DNA of 64,000 nt. Origin: Datisca glomerata (taxonomy: Eukaryota; Streptophyta; Magnoliopsida; Cucurbitales; Datiscaceae). Below are positions 26,327 to 38,939 of this stretch, one piece after another. Position 1 is the first letter of the stretch; every line of letters starts with the position of its first letter. Below the pieces are notes generated by a model. That model did no database searches. It saw only the letters and a list, made by a program, of their open reading frames with translations, and had not been told where the DNA came from. The stretch spans positions 2,085,148 to 2,149,147 of the forward strand of contig QANY01009128.1 of NCBI GenBank assembly GCA_003255025.1, written 5' to 3'. The translations under genes were made by a program, and so were the position numbers.

Positions 26327-26875
26327 TGTAGGATCAAACGTTTACCGTTGAACTAAAAGTTATAGCTGGTAGTTAAGATGCAACTTTATTTCCATTATTT
26401 AGTTATGCGTTCTGGTTTTAACTATGACTTGACCTCACCAAGTCTCTGCCACGTGGCAAGATGCTAACCCACATGCCGTTGAACTAAAAGTTATAGCTGG
26501 TAGTTAAGACACAACTTTATTTCCATTATTTAGTTATGCATTCAGGTTTCAACTGTGATTTGACCTCACCAGGTCTCCGCCACATGACAAGATGCTAACC
26601 CATCTGCCAACAATCTCCCCTAGCACATACCCGCAAGCCAATGTTTTCTCCGAGAGTCAAATCCCTGACCACCAGACTCTGATATCAATTGTAGGATCAA
26701 ACGCTTACTATTGAATTAAAAGTTATAACTGATAGTTAAGACGTAACTTTATTTCTCTTATTTAGTTCAAATATTTGTGCTTAGGTTTCTACTGTGACTT
26801 GACTCCACCAAGCCTTTGCCACGTGCCTCCGCCATGTGAGAGGGTGTTGGCCCACATGCAGATCTTCGAATTGAC
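26327..26875. repeat. Copia 5' LTR region with internal duplications
   Basis: On the minus strand the LTR end (...CCTACA) abuts the primer-binding site. The region contains three copies of a unit of roughly 127 bp or more (AAAAGTTATAGCTGGTAGTT near 26360 and 26487, a diverged copy near 26718). A second copy of the end-plus-primer-site sequence (GACTCTGATATCAATTGTAGG) lies near 26675-26695. This implies a tandem or nested partial insertion of the same LTR family. The outer LTR edge is not certain. Confidence 0.65.
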
Positions 26876-27269
26876 TTCCCAAGAAGAGAACTTCTCAAGT
26901 GCATTATAGAATGCTAAAAATTAAACTCCATGAAATACAAGAAGATATATAATTAGATGGAGGCCAAGTTGAGATAGAGAAGTTCTGCCAACATAAGTAG
27001 GAGCTTTTACTCGCCAGAGTAAGCAATATCAATTTCTTTCCATCTATAACAACAATTGACAAGATCAACATATGTCATCATTTATACAGATAGACTATAG
27101 TCGACTATGCAAATAGACTATAGTCGCTATAACTACAATTGACAGTATCAACATATGATGACATCTATACAAATTGAGTTGATACACAATCACTAGCACA
27201 AGAAGCACAAGCAATGTGTGAGACATAAAGTGTGGGCACTAAATTCTAGTAGATGAAGATAATGAAGAC
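26876..27269. other. Spacer 3' of the seven-exon gene
   Basis: AT-rich sequence that should hold the 3' UTR of the minus-strand gene ending at 27270. A short direct repeat (AGACTATAGTCG, near 27091 and 27116) is present. No gene is seen. Confidence 0.5.
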
Positions 27270-30200
27270 CTAGCAATCTCGTGGCCGGGAGTATTTGGGG
27301 GGCAGAGAAGGGCACCTTTCGTTCATATGTGAGTATGGTTCCATGGTATTGTACCCAGGTAGTTCCATGCGATACTTTCCTCGAATCTGACAAAATGGAA
27401 GCTTCACCTGGTCCCCATTATTGCACCACTCCGGCAGATGGCTGGAATTATTTTCGAAGAAATTGAGCATGTAAGCATCTTTTATCTGCATTTAGAGGAG
27501 CAACATATTAACTCCCATGTAAAAGAACTATTAAGGTAGGTATGATGCTTGCTTTTAAGGTATCTTCGGTTTGTCTGGTGCACAATAAGTTCACTTAACG
27601 ATATGTAAAGTGGGGCCAAAGGAGGTTTAGCCTTCTTATTGAATGACCTATCAGCAAAAGTAGGACACTTGTTCACTACAGTCTCCGTTTTGATACCACA
27701 ACAGCCTTCCTTTTACATTTTTTTTCTCTTCCCAACATCATATCCTTTGATTCTGACATAGAAAAAGTAGTATCATATATAGTCCTATTAAAAAAAGTAG
27801 TAATCATATATTGACATCAGGATATCCTTCACAACTCACCGTGAACTCAGTGACTTGGATAGAGTCTGAAATTGGACCGAACAGTCCCGCCTCCTTGTAC
27901 ATTTCGAGAACAAAAGCTACACATGATGTAGATTTCCCATCGCTATAGATCCAGTCATCTTGTTCAGGAATAGTCAGCAGTTCATCAAAAGATGAACCAC
28001 ACTTTTGGACTTCGACTAAAATATCAGGAAGACCAAGGCCCTGCAAGAAATACAAACAACAATCATACAAGGAAGTTGCAAGAACTAATATTGATTGCGC
28101 AGACAATAGTCATGCAATCTTAAAGATGATCTCGACCAACTGCTTGAGGGAAAAGGTCTAGTGAGGGAAAAAGTATGACGCATAGAACTGTCAGTTGACA
28201 AAATAGTTTTCTAAAAAGCTACATCCTCAGACCATTACGTAAAAGAGATAAAGACATGATCAAATAAATAAATAAAAAGTGAAGAAGAAGAGAATAGAAA
28301 AGAAAAATCCTAGTACTTCACTCATCTATCCTCGGCCTCAATTCTATGTACTATCTTCTACATAACAGACAAAATGTAAAGCTACATCTTTTTTCAGCAC
28401 ACATCTATTTATTTTTAACCTAATAAGCATGGAAGAAAGAATATTGTAATACCTGAGTCCCAAGTCGTTTGTTCAAGGCTTCATTCCACATATTTGCAGC
28501 ATATGCTGGCTGTATCTGATTCCATACAGTCATGACAGAAGCAACCTGTAGGACCATAGAGCTCAATATTGAAGAAAAACGATAAAAGTATTTGGAATTC
28601 ATAAGGTTCACTCATGGCTCACAACAAGAGCACAACTTAATTAGTTGATCGTCACTGATAAATTACCCAAAATACCGGAGATCATAAATTACAACAGTAT
28701 GAAAAGATTGATACCAAGTGAGCATCCAATGGGGGTGGATAGTTCCCATCTATTGTGTCGATCCAACTAAATAACAAGTTATGATAACCATAGGGTTTCC
28801 CATCCATGCTCCGAGCATACTCCCACGCAGCAGTTTCATTAAATTTAGCTCGCATATCAGGATGCAAAGGAAGCAATGCAATGTGGGGATTGGAATCATC
28901 CTTATTTAGCTCAAAATCCCACCATTCATCCCATGGTAATACAGCAATAACATCCTCCCCCTACAGATATTGAGAAAACCGCCATATAAGTATTCTTTGT
29001 AATATAAAACAAGTCTAAGACTAGATGGTGCACTGAGAGAGCGCTTTTGGTTCTTTGTATCACAAATGAATGAAAGCACAAAACGGGTACAAGTAAAAAA
29101 GAAAGCATCACAGCTCGTTAGCAAGAAAGAGAATTGGAGAAGGGGGAGGATAATGCTTAATTTGGGATCACCTTAGTGCTGATTCTTTCAGCCTCTCTGA
29201 CGGATAAAATAAATATCATGAAGTCAGCGGAAGAAACCCATGAAAAATAAAACAAAACAAGAACATACCCATTCATGGACAAATACAAATTTATTGAAAG
29301 AAGTAAAATATGTTGTAAAAAGGCCTTCTCTATTTAACAAAAATATTATGCAGAAAGTAGCATAGCTGAAGGAGGTCAAGATATTCTGCACATCTAAGGA
29401 CCTTAAATCACACAGGAAGTCCAAGAATATAGCAGTCACCTGCCTAGGACATTAGTCTCCTAGTTTGATGAGAATATGAGATTGAGAGCACATTCAGACT
29501 AGCAACATGGAACTACAATGAGCCAAATGCTGGACAAGATCTATGTGACAAGAAGCCATGCATTAGTAACTCATCTTCATATGCCACTTGACTAGACAAT
29601 CCATATAAACATTAAGTTTTTCATAAAACCAAACAATGGGGTGACCAGGAGTTTCTGAAGTACCATTGAATAAAGCTCCATCTAACTCAAAGGGCAGGAG
29701 TTGTTCTCCGGGTGAGAAAAATTCCAGTGCTCCAAGGTTGTGTACTCACAAAGTATGTGATTAGTTCATTCATCGAGTCATATGTAATTTTATATGTCCA
29801 TCGGACTAAACCAATTATTTACTTCTAGAGTACTTTTATCTGGTCGTAGAGAAAGAAACAGATTACAGCGTCCATGACCTACTTGGTGCTCTGTAGAAAC
29901 AGAGAAATGAGAATGTCATATTGAAGTAAAGGGATCACACTTGAGGATGATATGCAATAGCCGAGATACTAAATTAATAGTTTCATGGGGTATCAAACCA
30001 ACAAGTTAATATATTAGATGTGAACCATTTATGAAGACTGTTTCGTTGGCATTTAAACTGTATTTCGGTTGTGTTTATTCTCCAAATTACTGGAAGAGAT
30101 AATCACTTCCATAAACAAATTGCGATACAAAATATAACAAAACAGAATTACATTGAAGTTGATCATAATATGTTCAAGCTGAATTATGTATAACTTACAG

Positions 30201-32202
30201 CCTACAGGTAGTTAGCAATCTTGAGCATTTACCTGTTCATTTTCATGACCTGACTCCCCAACCCATAACTTTCCTTCAGAATCCTTTAAACAAACAGCAG
30301 TGTGACCAGCATATGCTCCGCTAACCCATTTCTCTAGAGTCTCAAAACCACCCCAGCGCCCACGGATTTTTGATATTGCAAGGAAGTCTCCAGAGTGAAT
30401 ATCGTCGACACTTACATTTGTTACCCAAGGCTGGGGACGCTGTACAAAGGAAGCCCCCATGTGCTTCTCGAGAAACCCAATGTTAGAGTTCTCACCCCAT
30501 CCAGTATTTGTAAATAACGGAAAGACATCCCATAATGCTTCAAGGGTACCCAGTGTCCCTGCTTGCATGAGGAAGATGGACACCCCTTTATATTTAACCT
30601 GATTTGTAGAAGGTAGAGACGACATTTAACAACAAATGCATGTATCTTGGAAACTTTTGAAGTATTTTCCTTCTAAGCTGTTAGAACTCAATAGCAACTT
30701 ACATATTCAAACTCTTGTTTGCCTTCCCATTCCTTGAACTCAAGAGTATGCTCCCGAGACAGAAAATAGTAGTCCCATGTTACACGGTATGGAGTGGCAA
30801 AGACATAAAGATCCATGCACGTCCAACTATGAGCATTGCTAACCTGGTGAAGATATATGACAGTAAGCTAATGGAGGATGATTTTAATTTTCAGTTTAAC
30901 AAAGGACGGCAATGTATAGCTAGAAACTCACCCGTACCACAGAGAACACAGTTCTTTAGCAGTCCCAATCACAAAGTATCAAAGCACATGTAAATATCAT
31001 GGTTAAGTAAAAAAAATGCTAATGCAACCTTAAGCAAAAACAAAGCTATTTATCTTAAATATCAAAATTTTCAAAAACCCGAAGAAATGCCAAATGAAGA
31101 GATTGAAGAAATGAAACAACTCGCATTATTATTTGCAACTATTTCCCATAAACTTCACAGAAATAAAATGATATTAACCACAAGCTGCCACCAAAGCTCA
31201 GGGATAAACATCCACCCTGGAACTACAGTTTTGAGTCTTTTGACATAAGGACTGTAAAGTAACTAAACGCAAAACATTTACGACACTCCCAAGATATATG
31301 TGCTTTTACCTCTCCAATCAAACTAGAAAGTGAACACGTTCAAGTGATAGCAATTACATTTCCTACATTCACACACCCGATAAAGTAGATTCGTTATAGT
31401 TCACGGATCCCCGAACAACCACTTAATGGAAATAAAAAGCTTATTCAACTCCAATCTCCAAACTGGATAAAGCTCCAAAGTCGATCCTCCAGAACTTAGA
31501 GGACACATAATTAGAATCAGAAGTTCAGAAGTTCGAATTACAGCTAGACTTCCAAAGTCGATCCTCCAGACCTTAAGAGGACACATAATTAGAATCAGAA
31601 GTTCAGAAGTTCGAATTACAACTAGACTTCAGAAGTTCGATCCTCGCCAATATAGTTTAGAAAATCCGTTAAACCGAACGTCAGAAGTTCGATCCTCCAG
31701 ACCTTAAAGAAAGCTTGACTCAAATACTGAACTTGTGCTCATAACCAAATTCCGTCCAGAGCTCAATTTCAGCAACAAATGCAGACAAATAGCACTCCAA
31801 ATTTCCGTAAAATCCAACTTAAACAACAAAATTGAAGAAAAAGATGAAATCCAAAGCTTAACATTGCTCATCCGGTACCTTGATATGAAGCGTGCCACCA
31901 CCAAATTCAGAACCACTCTTGTTGTGGAACTCCATCCATGCGGTGTTCTTATAGAAGCAAGCACCCTTCCACTCCAGACTATTATTAGGCGACGAGGCTG
32001 TTCCCACGAAAGTGGGAAGAAGATCGAGTGCACTGTGGAGAGAGTTAAGGATCGGCCAGGTAACCTGTTTCGGTAAAAGAGGCAGCACGTCGCGTGGATG
32101 AAATGGCAACTTCACTGCATTCACTCTCGGTGCAAGTAGTGAAATGAGTATCGCAAAAACGAGAATGGCAGTGCAAAGCAATGAGGAAGAAGAAGACGCC
32201 AT
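27270..32202 (-). CDS. Secreted protein with permuted NlpC/P60-like signature
   Basis: Seven minus-strand exons join in frame: 32202-31879, 30843-30703, 30598-30233, 28960-28715, 28545-28453, 28040-27840 and 27485-27270, giving 527-528 residues. All borders are GT/AG and phase 0. A signal peptide is clear (about 1-30: ILVFAILISLLAPRVNA). I do not recognise the family name, but plant homologues share phrases such as MDLYVFATPYRVTWDYYFLS and SLPPKYSRP. The centre reads like a circularly permuted NlpC/P60 (LRAT/YiiX-type) papain fold: GDFLAISKIRG (225 on), GHTAVCL with His254, WVGES with Glu270, KPYGYHNLLF (333 on), and STSCVAF with Cys430. His before Cys is the permuted order. If right, it is a secretory or vacuolar thiol hydrolase or acyltransferase with an unknown substrate. 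Its 3' end was duplicated to 12.4 kb. Confidence 0.85.
31474..31630. repeat. 77-bp tandem repeat in intron 1
   Basis: TCCAAAGTCGATCCTCCAGA starts at 31474 and again at 31551, with nearly identical sequence between (ACACATAATTAGAATCAGAA, GTTCAGAAGTTCGAATTACA). A third, shorter start (TCAGAAGTTCGATCCTC) follows at about 31629 and again near 31681. It lies wholly within intron 1 of the seven-exon gene. Confidence 0.88.
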
Positions 32203-32364
32203 GGCTGTAGAATTACTCTAGAGAGAGAAACATAAATTTTGAGAGAGAGAGAGAACGAGAGATAGAGTTCGGACGCTCCGGAGCAGAGCGCCAAGGCCAC
32301 AGCATATTCAGTTCGTTGACAAATATTCTCCGATTTCTATGCTCCACATTTTATTATTTTATTA
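32203..32364 (-). promoter_or_regulatory. Promoter/5' UTR of the secreted-protein gene, squeezed by a copia fragment
   Basis: Only about 160 bp separate the start codon from the copia fragment beginning near 32365. A GA-rich tract (AGAGAGAGAGAGAACGAGAG near 32242) is probably in the 5' UTR. Any further promoter must lie in or beyond transposon sequence. Confidence 0.45.
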
Positions 32365-33235
32365 ATTTCCTACCATCTTAACATCCATTTGATATAAAAC
32401 AAAATCTCTGAAACATGCAAAGACTAATAGTATTTTTATTGATTCAAGTCTAGCAACGGGAGTAAAATTTTCATAATCTATACCTTCTTCTTGATTATAT
32501 CTTTGTGCCACTAATCTAACTTTATTTCTTGTAACAATACTATTTTTATCAACTTCATTTCTAAACACTCACTTAGTACCAATTACCGAGTACTTAGAGA
32601 GTCTAGACACAAATTCCCATACATTACTTTTTTCAAATTGATTAAGTTCTTCTTGCATAGCAACTATCCAATATTCACATTTTTCAGCCTCTATAAAAGA
32701 TTTAGGATCAAGTTGAGAAATAAAAACAACGTTACCAATACTATGAAGAGTAGAGCGGGTCTTCACCCATTTTGATATGTCTCCCACTGAAAGCTCATTT
32801 GGATGATCTTTTACAAACTTCCATTATTTTGAAAGTTGGTTGCAATCTTGTACTTTGACATTTTCTTGGAGAGAGTGACTTGATCCTTCATTAGTATTGA
32901 TATTAACCCCTTTACATTTCTTATAATTTCATCATCTTGATCATAAAAGATGTTAGAGGTAATAGATTCATCAAAGATAACATGCATGAATTCTTCCATA
33001 ACTAATGTTCTTCTATTATAAACTATATATGCTTTGCTAGATATGGAATATCAATGATTCCTAAATCAGTTTTAGAATCAAACTTACTAAGGTTGTCATT
33101 GTTATTTAAAATAAAATATTTACACTCAAAATTTTTAAAATAACTAATATTAAGAATTTTGTTTTTCCAAAGTTCATAAGGGGGTTTGTTTAAAAGTTTA
33201 TATAGAACAATCTCCCAGTTTTCAAAGTTTGAATT
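32365..33235 (-). mobile_element. Ty1-copia integrase/RT fragment, minus-oriented arm
   Basis: On the minus strand from 33235 downward the order is the C-terminal integrase region (PPYELWKNKILNISYF, KYFILNNND, DSKTDLGI), the variable linker, and the N-terminal RT (FIEAEKCEYWIVAMQEELNQ, RNKVRLVAQRYNQEEGIDYE, FTPVARLESIKILL, YQMDVK). It stops at YQMDVK near 32375. The next part of the same protein is found on the opposite strand starting at 33245. Multiple stops and frame changes are present. Confidence 0.85.
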
Positions 33236-33244
33236 TTCTAAATC

Positions 33245-33905
33245 AGGTGTATAAACTTAAAAAGGCTCTCTATGGACTAAAACAAACTCTTAGAGCTTGA
33301 TACGAAAGCCTAAGTAAATTTCTTATTGATGATGGATTTAACATGGGTAAAATAGATAACACCCTCTTTATAAATCAAAAGGCAATGATATCTTAATTGT
33401 CAAAATATATGTAGATGATATAATTTTTTGTGCCATTAATGAATCTTTGTGTAAGAATTTTGCAAGCTCTATGAACAAGGAGTTTGAAATGAGCATGATG
33501 GGAAAATTGAACTTTTTCCTTGGGCTACAAATTAAGCAAATAAAGGGATGAGATCTTTATAAACCAAGAAAAATACACCAATGATTTGCTCAAGAAGTGT
33601 GCTATGGGAAATGTGAAGGCTGGTAATACTCCTATGAGTACCATGACAAAGCTAGACAAAGATGAGAAAGGTAGAAACGTCGATATAAAGAAATATCGAG
33701 GTATGGTTGGATATCTACTTTACTTAACTTCTAGTAGACCTGATATCATGTTTAGTGTATGTTTATATGCTCGTTTTCAAACTTGTTCCAAAGAATCACA
33801 TTTACAAGCTGTTAAAAGAATTTTTAAATATTTACTTGGAACAGCTAAATTTGACGTTTGGTATCCAAAATGTGATAATCTTGATTTAATTGGGTATTCT
33901 TGATT
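33245..33905 (+). mobile_element. Ty1-copia RT fragment, plus-oriented arm
   Basis: The plus strand continues the copia RT: VYKLKKALYGLKQTL, KIYVDDIIFC (the YVDD catalytic box), FEMSMMGKLNFFLGLQIKQ, GNTPMSTMTKLDKDEKG, KKYRGMVGYLLYLTSSRPDI and ESHLQAVKRIFKYLLGT. It ends near 33905 before RNase H. The wording (MSMMGKLNFFLGLQIKQ) resembles SIRE-type copia. Together with the minus arm it shows one element broken by an inversion, with about 30 residues lost between the arms. Confidence 0.87.
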
Positions 33906-35129
33906 TAAGACCAAAATTCAGTTTTTTTATAAAAAAATTTGACTAAATCACGGTGTAGTCAAAAGTATTTTGGGCTGCTTTAAATTACAATTTTGTATCA
34001 TGTCCATTAAATTTATGATTTGCACATATGATCAGATCCTCGTTTTAAATTGTTAGTTAGTTATGATTTTAGTTGATCTTTTACGCTTATGCCCTTTATA
34101 AAATTAACTGTTGTTTTTTTACATTTTAATATTTTTAATTCAGAACTGTCGGTTGCCGCTGCAGTGCCTTCTTCCTCATCTCCGATGGTTTATACCATCA
34201 AAATTACAGCAAAATTCGGATGGTTTATTCCATGCATTCTTCATTCATCCTTCATTACTTCAACCTCCAATCAATATTGGGACATTCTTCTAAGAAATCG
34301 AGTATGTTAAATGTATTCTGCTTCATCTTCTTTTTCATTTTTACTGCTATCGATTCTGCAATTTGACTTTCTTTTTGCTGGAATCGTTATTAGTATTCTG
34401 GAATCGTTATTAATATTCTGAAATTATTTGTTGGAATTTTTGGTAGTATTCTAAAATCATTATTAGTATTTTGGAATCTCTGCATATGCTCTGGAATCGA
34501 TTTTGTTATTAGTATTTTAATCGATTTTGTTATTAGTATTCTAAGTGATTAGTATTATAGTTTTGTTCAATATAATTGACTATTGATTGTTGAATCGTTC
34601 TTTTGATTGCTGAATTTTGTTTGTCCGTTTTCTACCTTTGATTTTGGATTGCTGGAATCGTGTTTGCCTTTTTGGATCGTTGAATCGTTATTTTTATTAC
34701 GTAGTTTATGTATATATACGTATAGTATATTACTATATATTATTTATTCATTTGTCTGGAATATTCATTTGTTTGGAATATTTAGAATATAGTATACTAA
34801 CATATACTCAATGGTATATAATTTCATACTATATTATACAGTATGATATCATTTATTATATAGTATATTTTCATCTACGATATAGTATATTTATAGTATA
34901 TATTTATATATTGATTTATGTAGTTTTTGGTCTACAATTGTGTAGTATATATACATAAACCATGTGATACATTTTTACGTATTTTGTTAATTTCATATTG
35001 TGGAATTGTTGAATCGTGTTCATCAAATTATGTTATCTCCTTTTTATAGTATATTGTCTTATATTGTATTGTGTATGTTATTTATTTATTCATTGTTATT
35101 CTTTTTTTAGGTCGGATGGTGAATATTTC

Positions 35130-36850
35130 TATTGTTATTTTTTATGACGGGAAGTGGGATGATGCAAGAAATTACATTGACTACTAGATTAAGCCATTGT
35201 TGGTGGGTAATGATGCATCACACAAAGTTTTAATTAGTTTAGTGTCACGTGCAGAAGTAGATACTAATGATATGTGTTTGATGGTAAATATTGAATCTGG
35301 AGGATTATCTTCTAATTTTGTAGAGATAATTGTGGATTCGTACGTTGTTTGGTATCTTACTTTGATGAATAATGAGAGATGTAGAAATTATTCGTTAATT
35401 GTTACATCACGCACTGGCTGTAGGATATTTGATGATGCTGTTAGTAGTAATATTTTTTCATCATCAGAGGTCGGGTTTTCATCTTAAATTGTTGTTCATG
35501 ATAATTCTTCTGAACCGTTATTTGTAGATAAACTAGATGGGGATAAGTTACCTCTTAGATTTGATATATAAGAGAATTCATTTTTCAGCTCAAAAATATG
35601 AGTTAAAAAAGGTTGTCCACTTAATAGCTATGAAGCATAATTTTCAATTTCTGACTAGCAAGTCTAACCATAAAAGTTATGTAGTGTGGTGTGTTGTCAA
35701 GAGTTTTCAGGAGCACACTTGTTCGCTTGACATTGTTCAGACTGATCATCGACAAGCCACTTCAACAATTGTTAGTAAGTGTATAAATGATAAGTATATG
35801 TGTGAAGTTGGTGATCGCACATAACCTAAGGGCATTATTCATCTTATGCGTATAAAGCATGGCATTATAAAGCTTGGATGGCCAAGAATGAAGCTCTTGA
35901 TACAATTCGTTGTTCTTCAGAGGAGTCCAATGTGATACTACATTCCTATTACTTTTACTTGCAGAAGAATAATTCTAATACAGTTACTTATAAATTGCTA
36001 TGTGTATATAGTTTATTATTCATTTTATTATTACACATTCAGCTTTTTTAGTAAATACTTTTACATGTTTTAGGTACTGTACCACATTTCCATACTGATC
36101 GTGATGGTAGGCTAAAGTATTTTTTTCATGGCGTTGGGGTCTTCGTTGAGGGGTAGTCATCATTGTAGACCCGTTATAGGAGTTGATGGAACTTTTCTGA
36201 CGAATAAATACTATGGTACACTTCTTATTGCTTCAATGCTTGATGGTAATGACCAAATTTTTCCATTAACATTTGCAATTGTTGATTCGGAGAATGATTT
36301 GACTTGAGATTGGTATATAGAGAAGTTGAGTTGTGCCCTTGAATATCGTGAAGAGTTGGTGATCATTTCTGATCCTCATAACAGCATCCCAACATATTTT
36401 CTGAATGCTCATCACAGTTATTGAGTGCAGCATTTGCTTAATAATGTGAATGCAACATAAAAGAGGTTCAAACTCAATAATTTATTTTATAAATGTGCGA
36501 TGGCATACAGGACTATAGATTTTGAGTTGCACATATGTTGTCTAGAGGCCATTGTTCCATCTACGGTCTTACTTGAGTGGAGTTGGGTATGAAAAATAGG
36601 CTCGTACATACTTCGTTAGACGTCGCTATAACGTGATATTAAATTTAGTTGAGACGTTAAATTCTATTCTATAGTATGCTTGATCATTACTCGTTGCTTG
36701 CATTATAGAGTATATACGTTAAAAGTTGTAGTTATGGTTTTATGATCGGAGGATTGATGCTAGTTGTATGCTTACGTGTTTAACTAAGGAAGTGAAGAAG
36801 GATTTACGTCTTTAACTAAGGATTTGCTTGTTTTGGCAAAAGTAGATTTT
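35130..36850 (+). pseudogene. MuDR/MULE transposase pseudogene
   Basis: Readable pieces in several frames follow the order of a MULE transposase. The N-terminal domain is followed by a MuDR-type zinc-binding region (YELKKVVHLIAMKHNFQFLT, HTCSLDIVQTDHRQATS, 35585-35790). The DDE transposase core comes next (PVIGVDGTFLTNKYYGTLLI, then LDGNDQIFPLTFAIVDSEND and WYIEKL, 36170-36330; ISDPHNSI near 36366). At least five stop codons or frame shifts break it. The first catalytic Asp (GVDGTF) is still readable. Confidence 0.85.
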
Positions 36851-37094
36851 CTAAGCAATAAATCTTGGCCAACTTGATTTTAAGCTCTAGACTTGCATAC
36901 CGAAAAGCATTAAAAGAACAAACGAGACTTTACCTAGACATGTATTTAGTTACAGCTTTGAGATTTGGAAATGCTTCATCAAGCAATTGTCCATCGAGTA
37001 ATGTCTCATTGTTCAATGATGGATATGGACCATAATTTAGTCTCATTATCGACTCAAAATCTTTAATATAAAATCTAATAAATTGTCCTTCAAT

Positions 37095-38877
37095 TAGAGT
37101 TGGCAAGTGGGCATGTTCGGCCTGTGAAACCGGTTGAACCGGCCCGTTAAAGCACGGCCCGACCCTGCCCGTAAATGACCAGTACCAAAGGCCCGCGGGC
37201 CAAGCCCGGGCCTTGCAGTTTTGTCATATGGCCCGGGCCGTGGACAAGCTCTTTTATCTAATAAAATCATTGATTTTGTATATATTGAATATTGAACCAT
37301 TGACATCTTCCTTATTAATGGAACACATTACCACTAGACCAAGACTATTTTTGTGTAAATATTGTTTGTGTTATATTTTTTCAATACATGTTGTCAAATA
37401 CTTAATTAAATATATTTTTGAGATAAATACATTTAATTAAATAAATAGATAATATTTTTTATTTAAATGAATATTTTATCAACGAAAAATACACCAAGAG
37501 TCCGAGAGCATACTCTAACACCAATTAGCAAGACACAAAAGCAAAAAAAATACAATCTCAATATTCAAATTTCTCTTCCACTTCCATGATAAAAATTATA
37601 ATGTCTCTTCAAATGGCTTGTTCCTCATCCAATCTTTAGATGGCAAGTTTGCTCGTAATAGTCACACTTGATAAAAATAAATCCAACTTTCCCCTCCACT
37701 TCTATATGATCTACCTCAGAGAAATGATCTCATATAATCGACCTTTGTCTTTTAAGGTTTTGATATTTGTGGTCGTTGAACTGCCTTCACTATCCATATA
37801 TAAAAATGGTTATGGAGATTTTAGAAAAGGTGGGCTTGGGCACAAGCTCAATTTCTTCGATTAGGCTACCACCTGGTTTAGCTGAGGATGGGATTTGCTA
37901 CCTAATTAGGCACCTTTGGTCTAGGCTTTGACCCCAAAGTTGACTTCATATGATGTGTTTGTCATAGATCATAACTTTATAATTTTTTTGAAATGGAATA
38001 TGAAATTAAAGAAAATGATGAGTTAGATATTTTACAATTGTGGAAAGCAAATTCAACTAGTTAACCTATTCTTTCTATTATGGCACGTGATCTACTAACC
38101 CCTCCGATCTTTACAGTTGCAACGGAATATGTTTTTAGCGCAGGTGGACGTGTAATTGAAGAAAGAAGAGGTAGATTAACTCCTGACATTGTGGAAGCCC
38201 TCATTTGTATTAAAGATTGAGCTAATGCCACTAAAAGAAGTGACCATGAGTAGACGATATCATTCAAGATTTTCATGATTTAGATGTTAATGAACATGAA
38301 TTATAGATTACTTATTAATTATTTAATAGATTTTGAGATAATTTACATGTAATTTTTTAGATTTTTATAAGTGATTGATAAATAGATATGTGTCTAATTT
38401 ATAGTGATGCAACTCATAAATTCAATAAATAAACTAATAATTTTATGATACTTAGAGTGCTTAGAGTTTTCATTGTTATTATTATTTTTTATAATTATTT
38501 TAATTATTATGACAAGTTTCTATATTGAGATTGTAAATAATAAAAAAATTATCTAAGATTCACAACATGACTTCTATTTTAGCTTAGTGGTATTCATATA
38601 CATTTCATTTCTTCCCACCAAGGTTAAATCTCCCCATCTACAAATTTTAGAAATTTTAACATTTAATGATAGCACTGTTCACGGGCCGGTCCGGTTCAAA
38701 TTAACCCGTCCGACCTGTGAGATCGTGGGCTAGTTCAACGGGCCAATGCGAGCCTACCTATATTTCTCATGGGACGGCCCGAGGTGAACCGACTTAAAAA
38801 GCCCGGGGCCCAACCTTTGAACCGGCTTAAAAGCCCGGGCCCGGCCCTTGAACTGGCCGGCCCGTTTGCCACCCCTA
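37095..38877 (+). mobile_element. Complete hAT-superfamily element with 8-bp target duplication
   Basis: The element starts TAGAGTTGGCAAGTGGGC at 37095 and ends with the complement of TAGGGGTGGCAAACGGGC at 38877, terminal inverted repeats agreeing at 14 of 18 bases. It is flanked by a perfect 8-bp direct repeat CCTTCAAT (37087-37094 and 38878-38885), the target-site size of hAT elements. Both subterminal regions are rich in GGCCCG/CCGGGC words. The 1783 bp between contain only the hAT dimerisation domain of a transposase, so it is non-autonomous. The intact target duplication argues for a fairly recent insertion. Confidence 0.93.
37993..38219 (+). pseudogene. hAT transposase C-terminal dimerisation domain remnant
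   Basis: The plus strand reads ELDILQLWKANS, a stop, then PILSIMARDLLTPPIFTVAT, EYVFSAGGRVIEERRGRLTP and DIVEALICIKD. This is the hATC dimerisation domain (normally LDIL.WWK...YP.LS.MARDILA.P.STVASE.AFS). One in-frame stop lies inside it and the rest of the transposase (RNase-H-like core, BED finger) is missing. Confidence 0.9.
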
Positions 38878-38939
38878 CCTTCAATATTGAAACACAACTC
38901 AACATTATTGTAGCTAAAACATTGTCTCCAAGCTAAATG

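Noticed and set aside
27270..32202. Calling this gene a phospholipase B-like protein
   Set aside because: It has a signal peptide but none of the phospholipase B-like landmarks I know; the central motifs fit a permuted NlpC/P60 pattern better.
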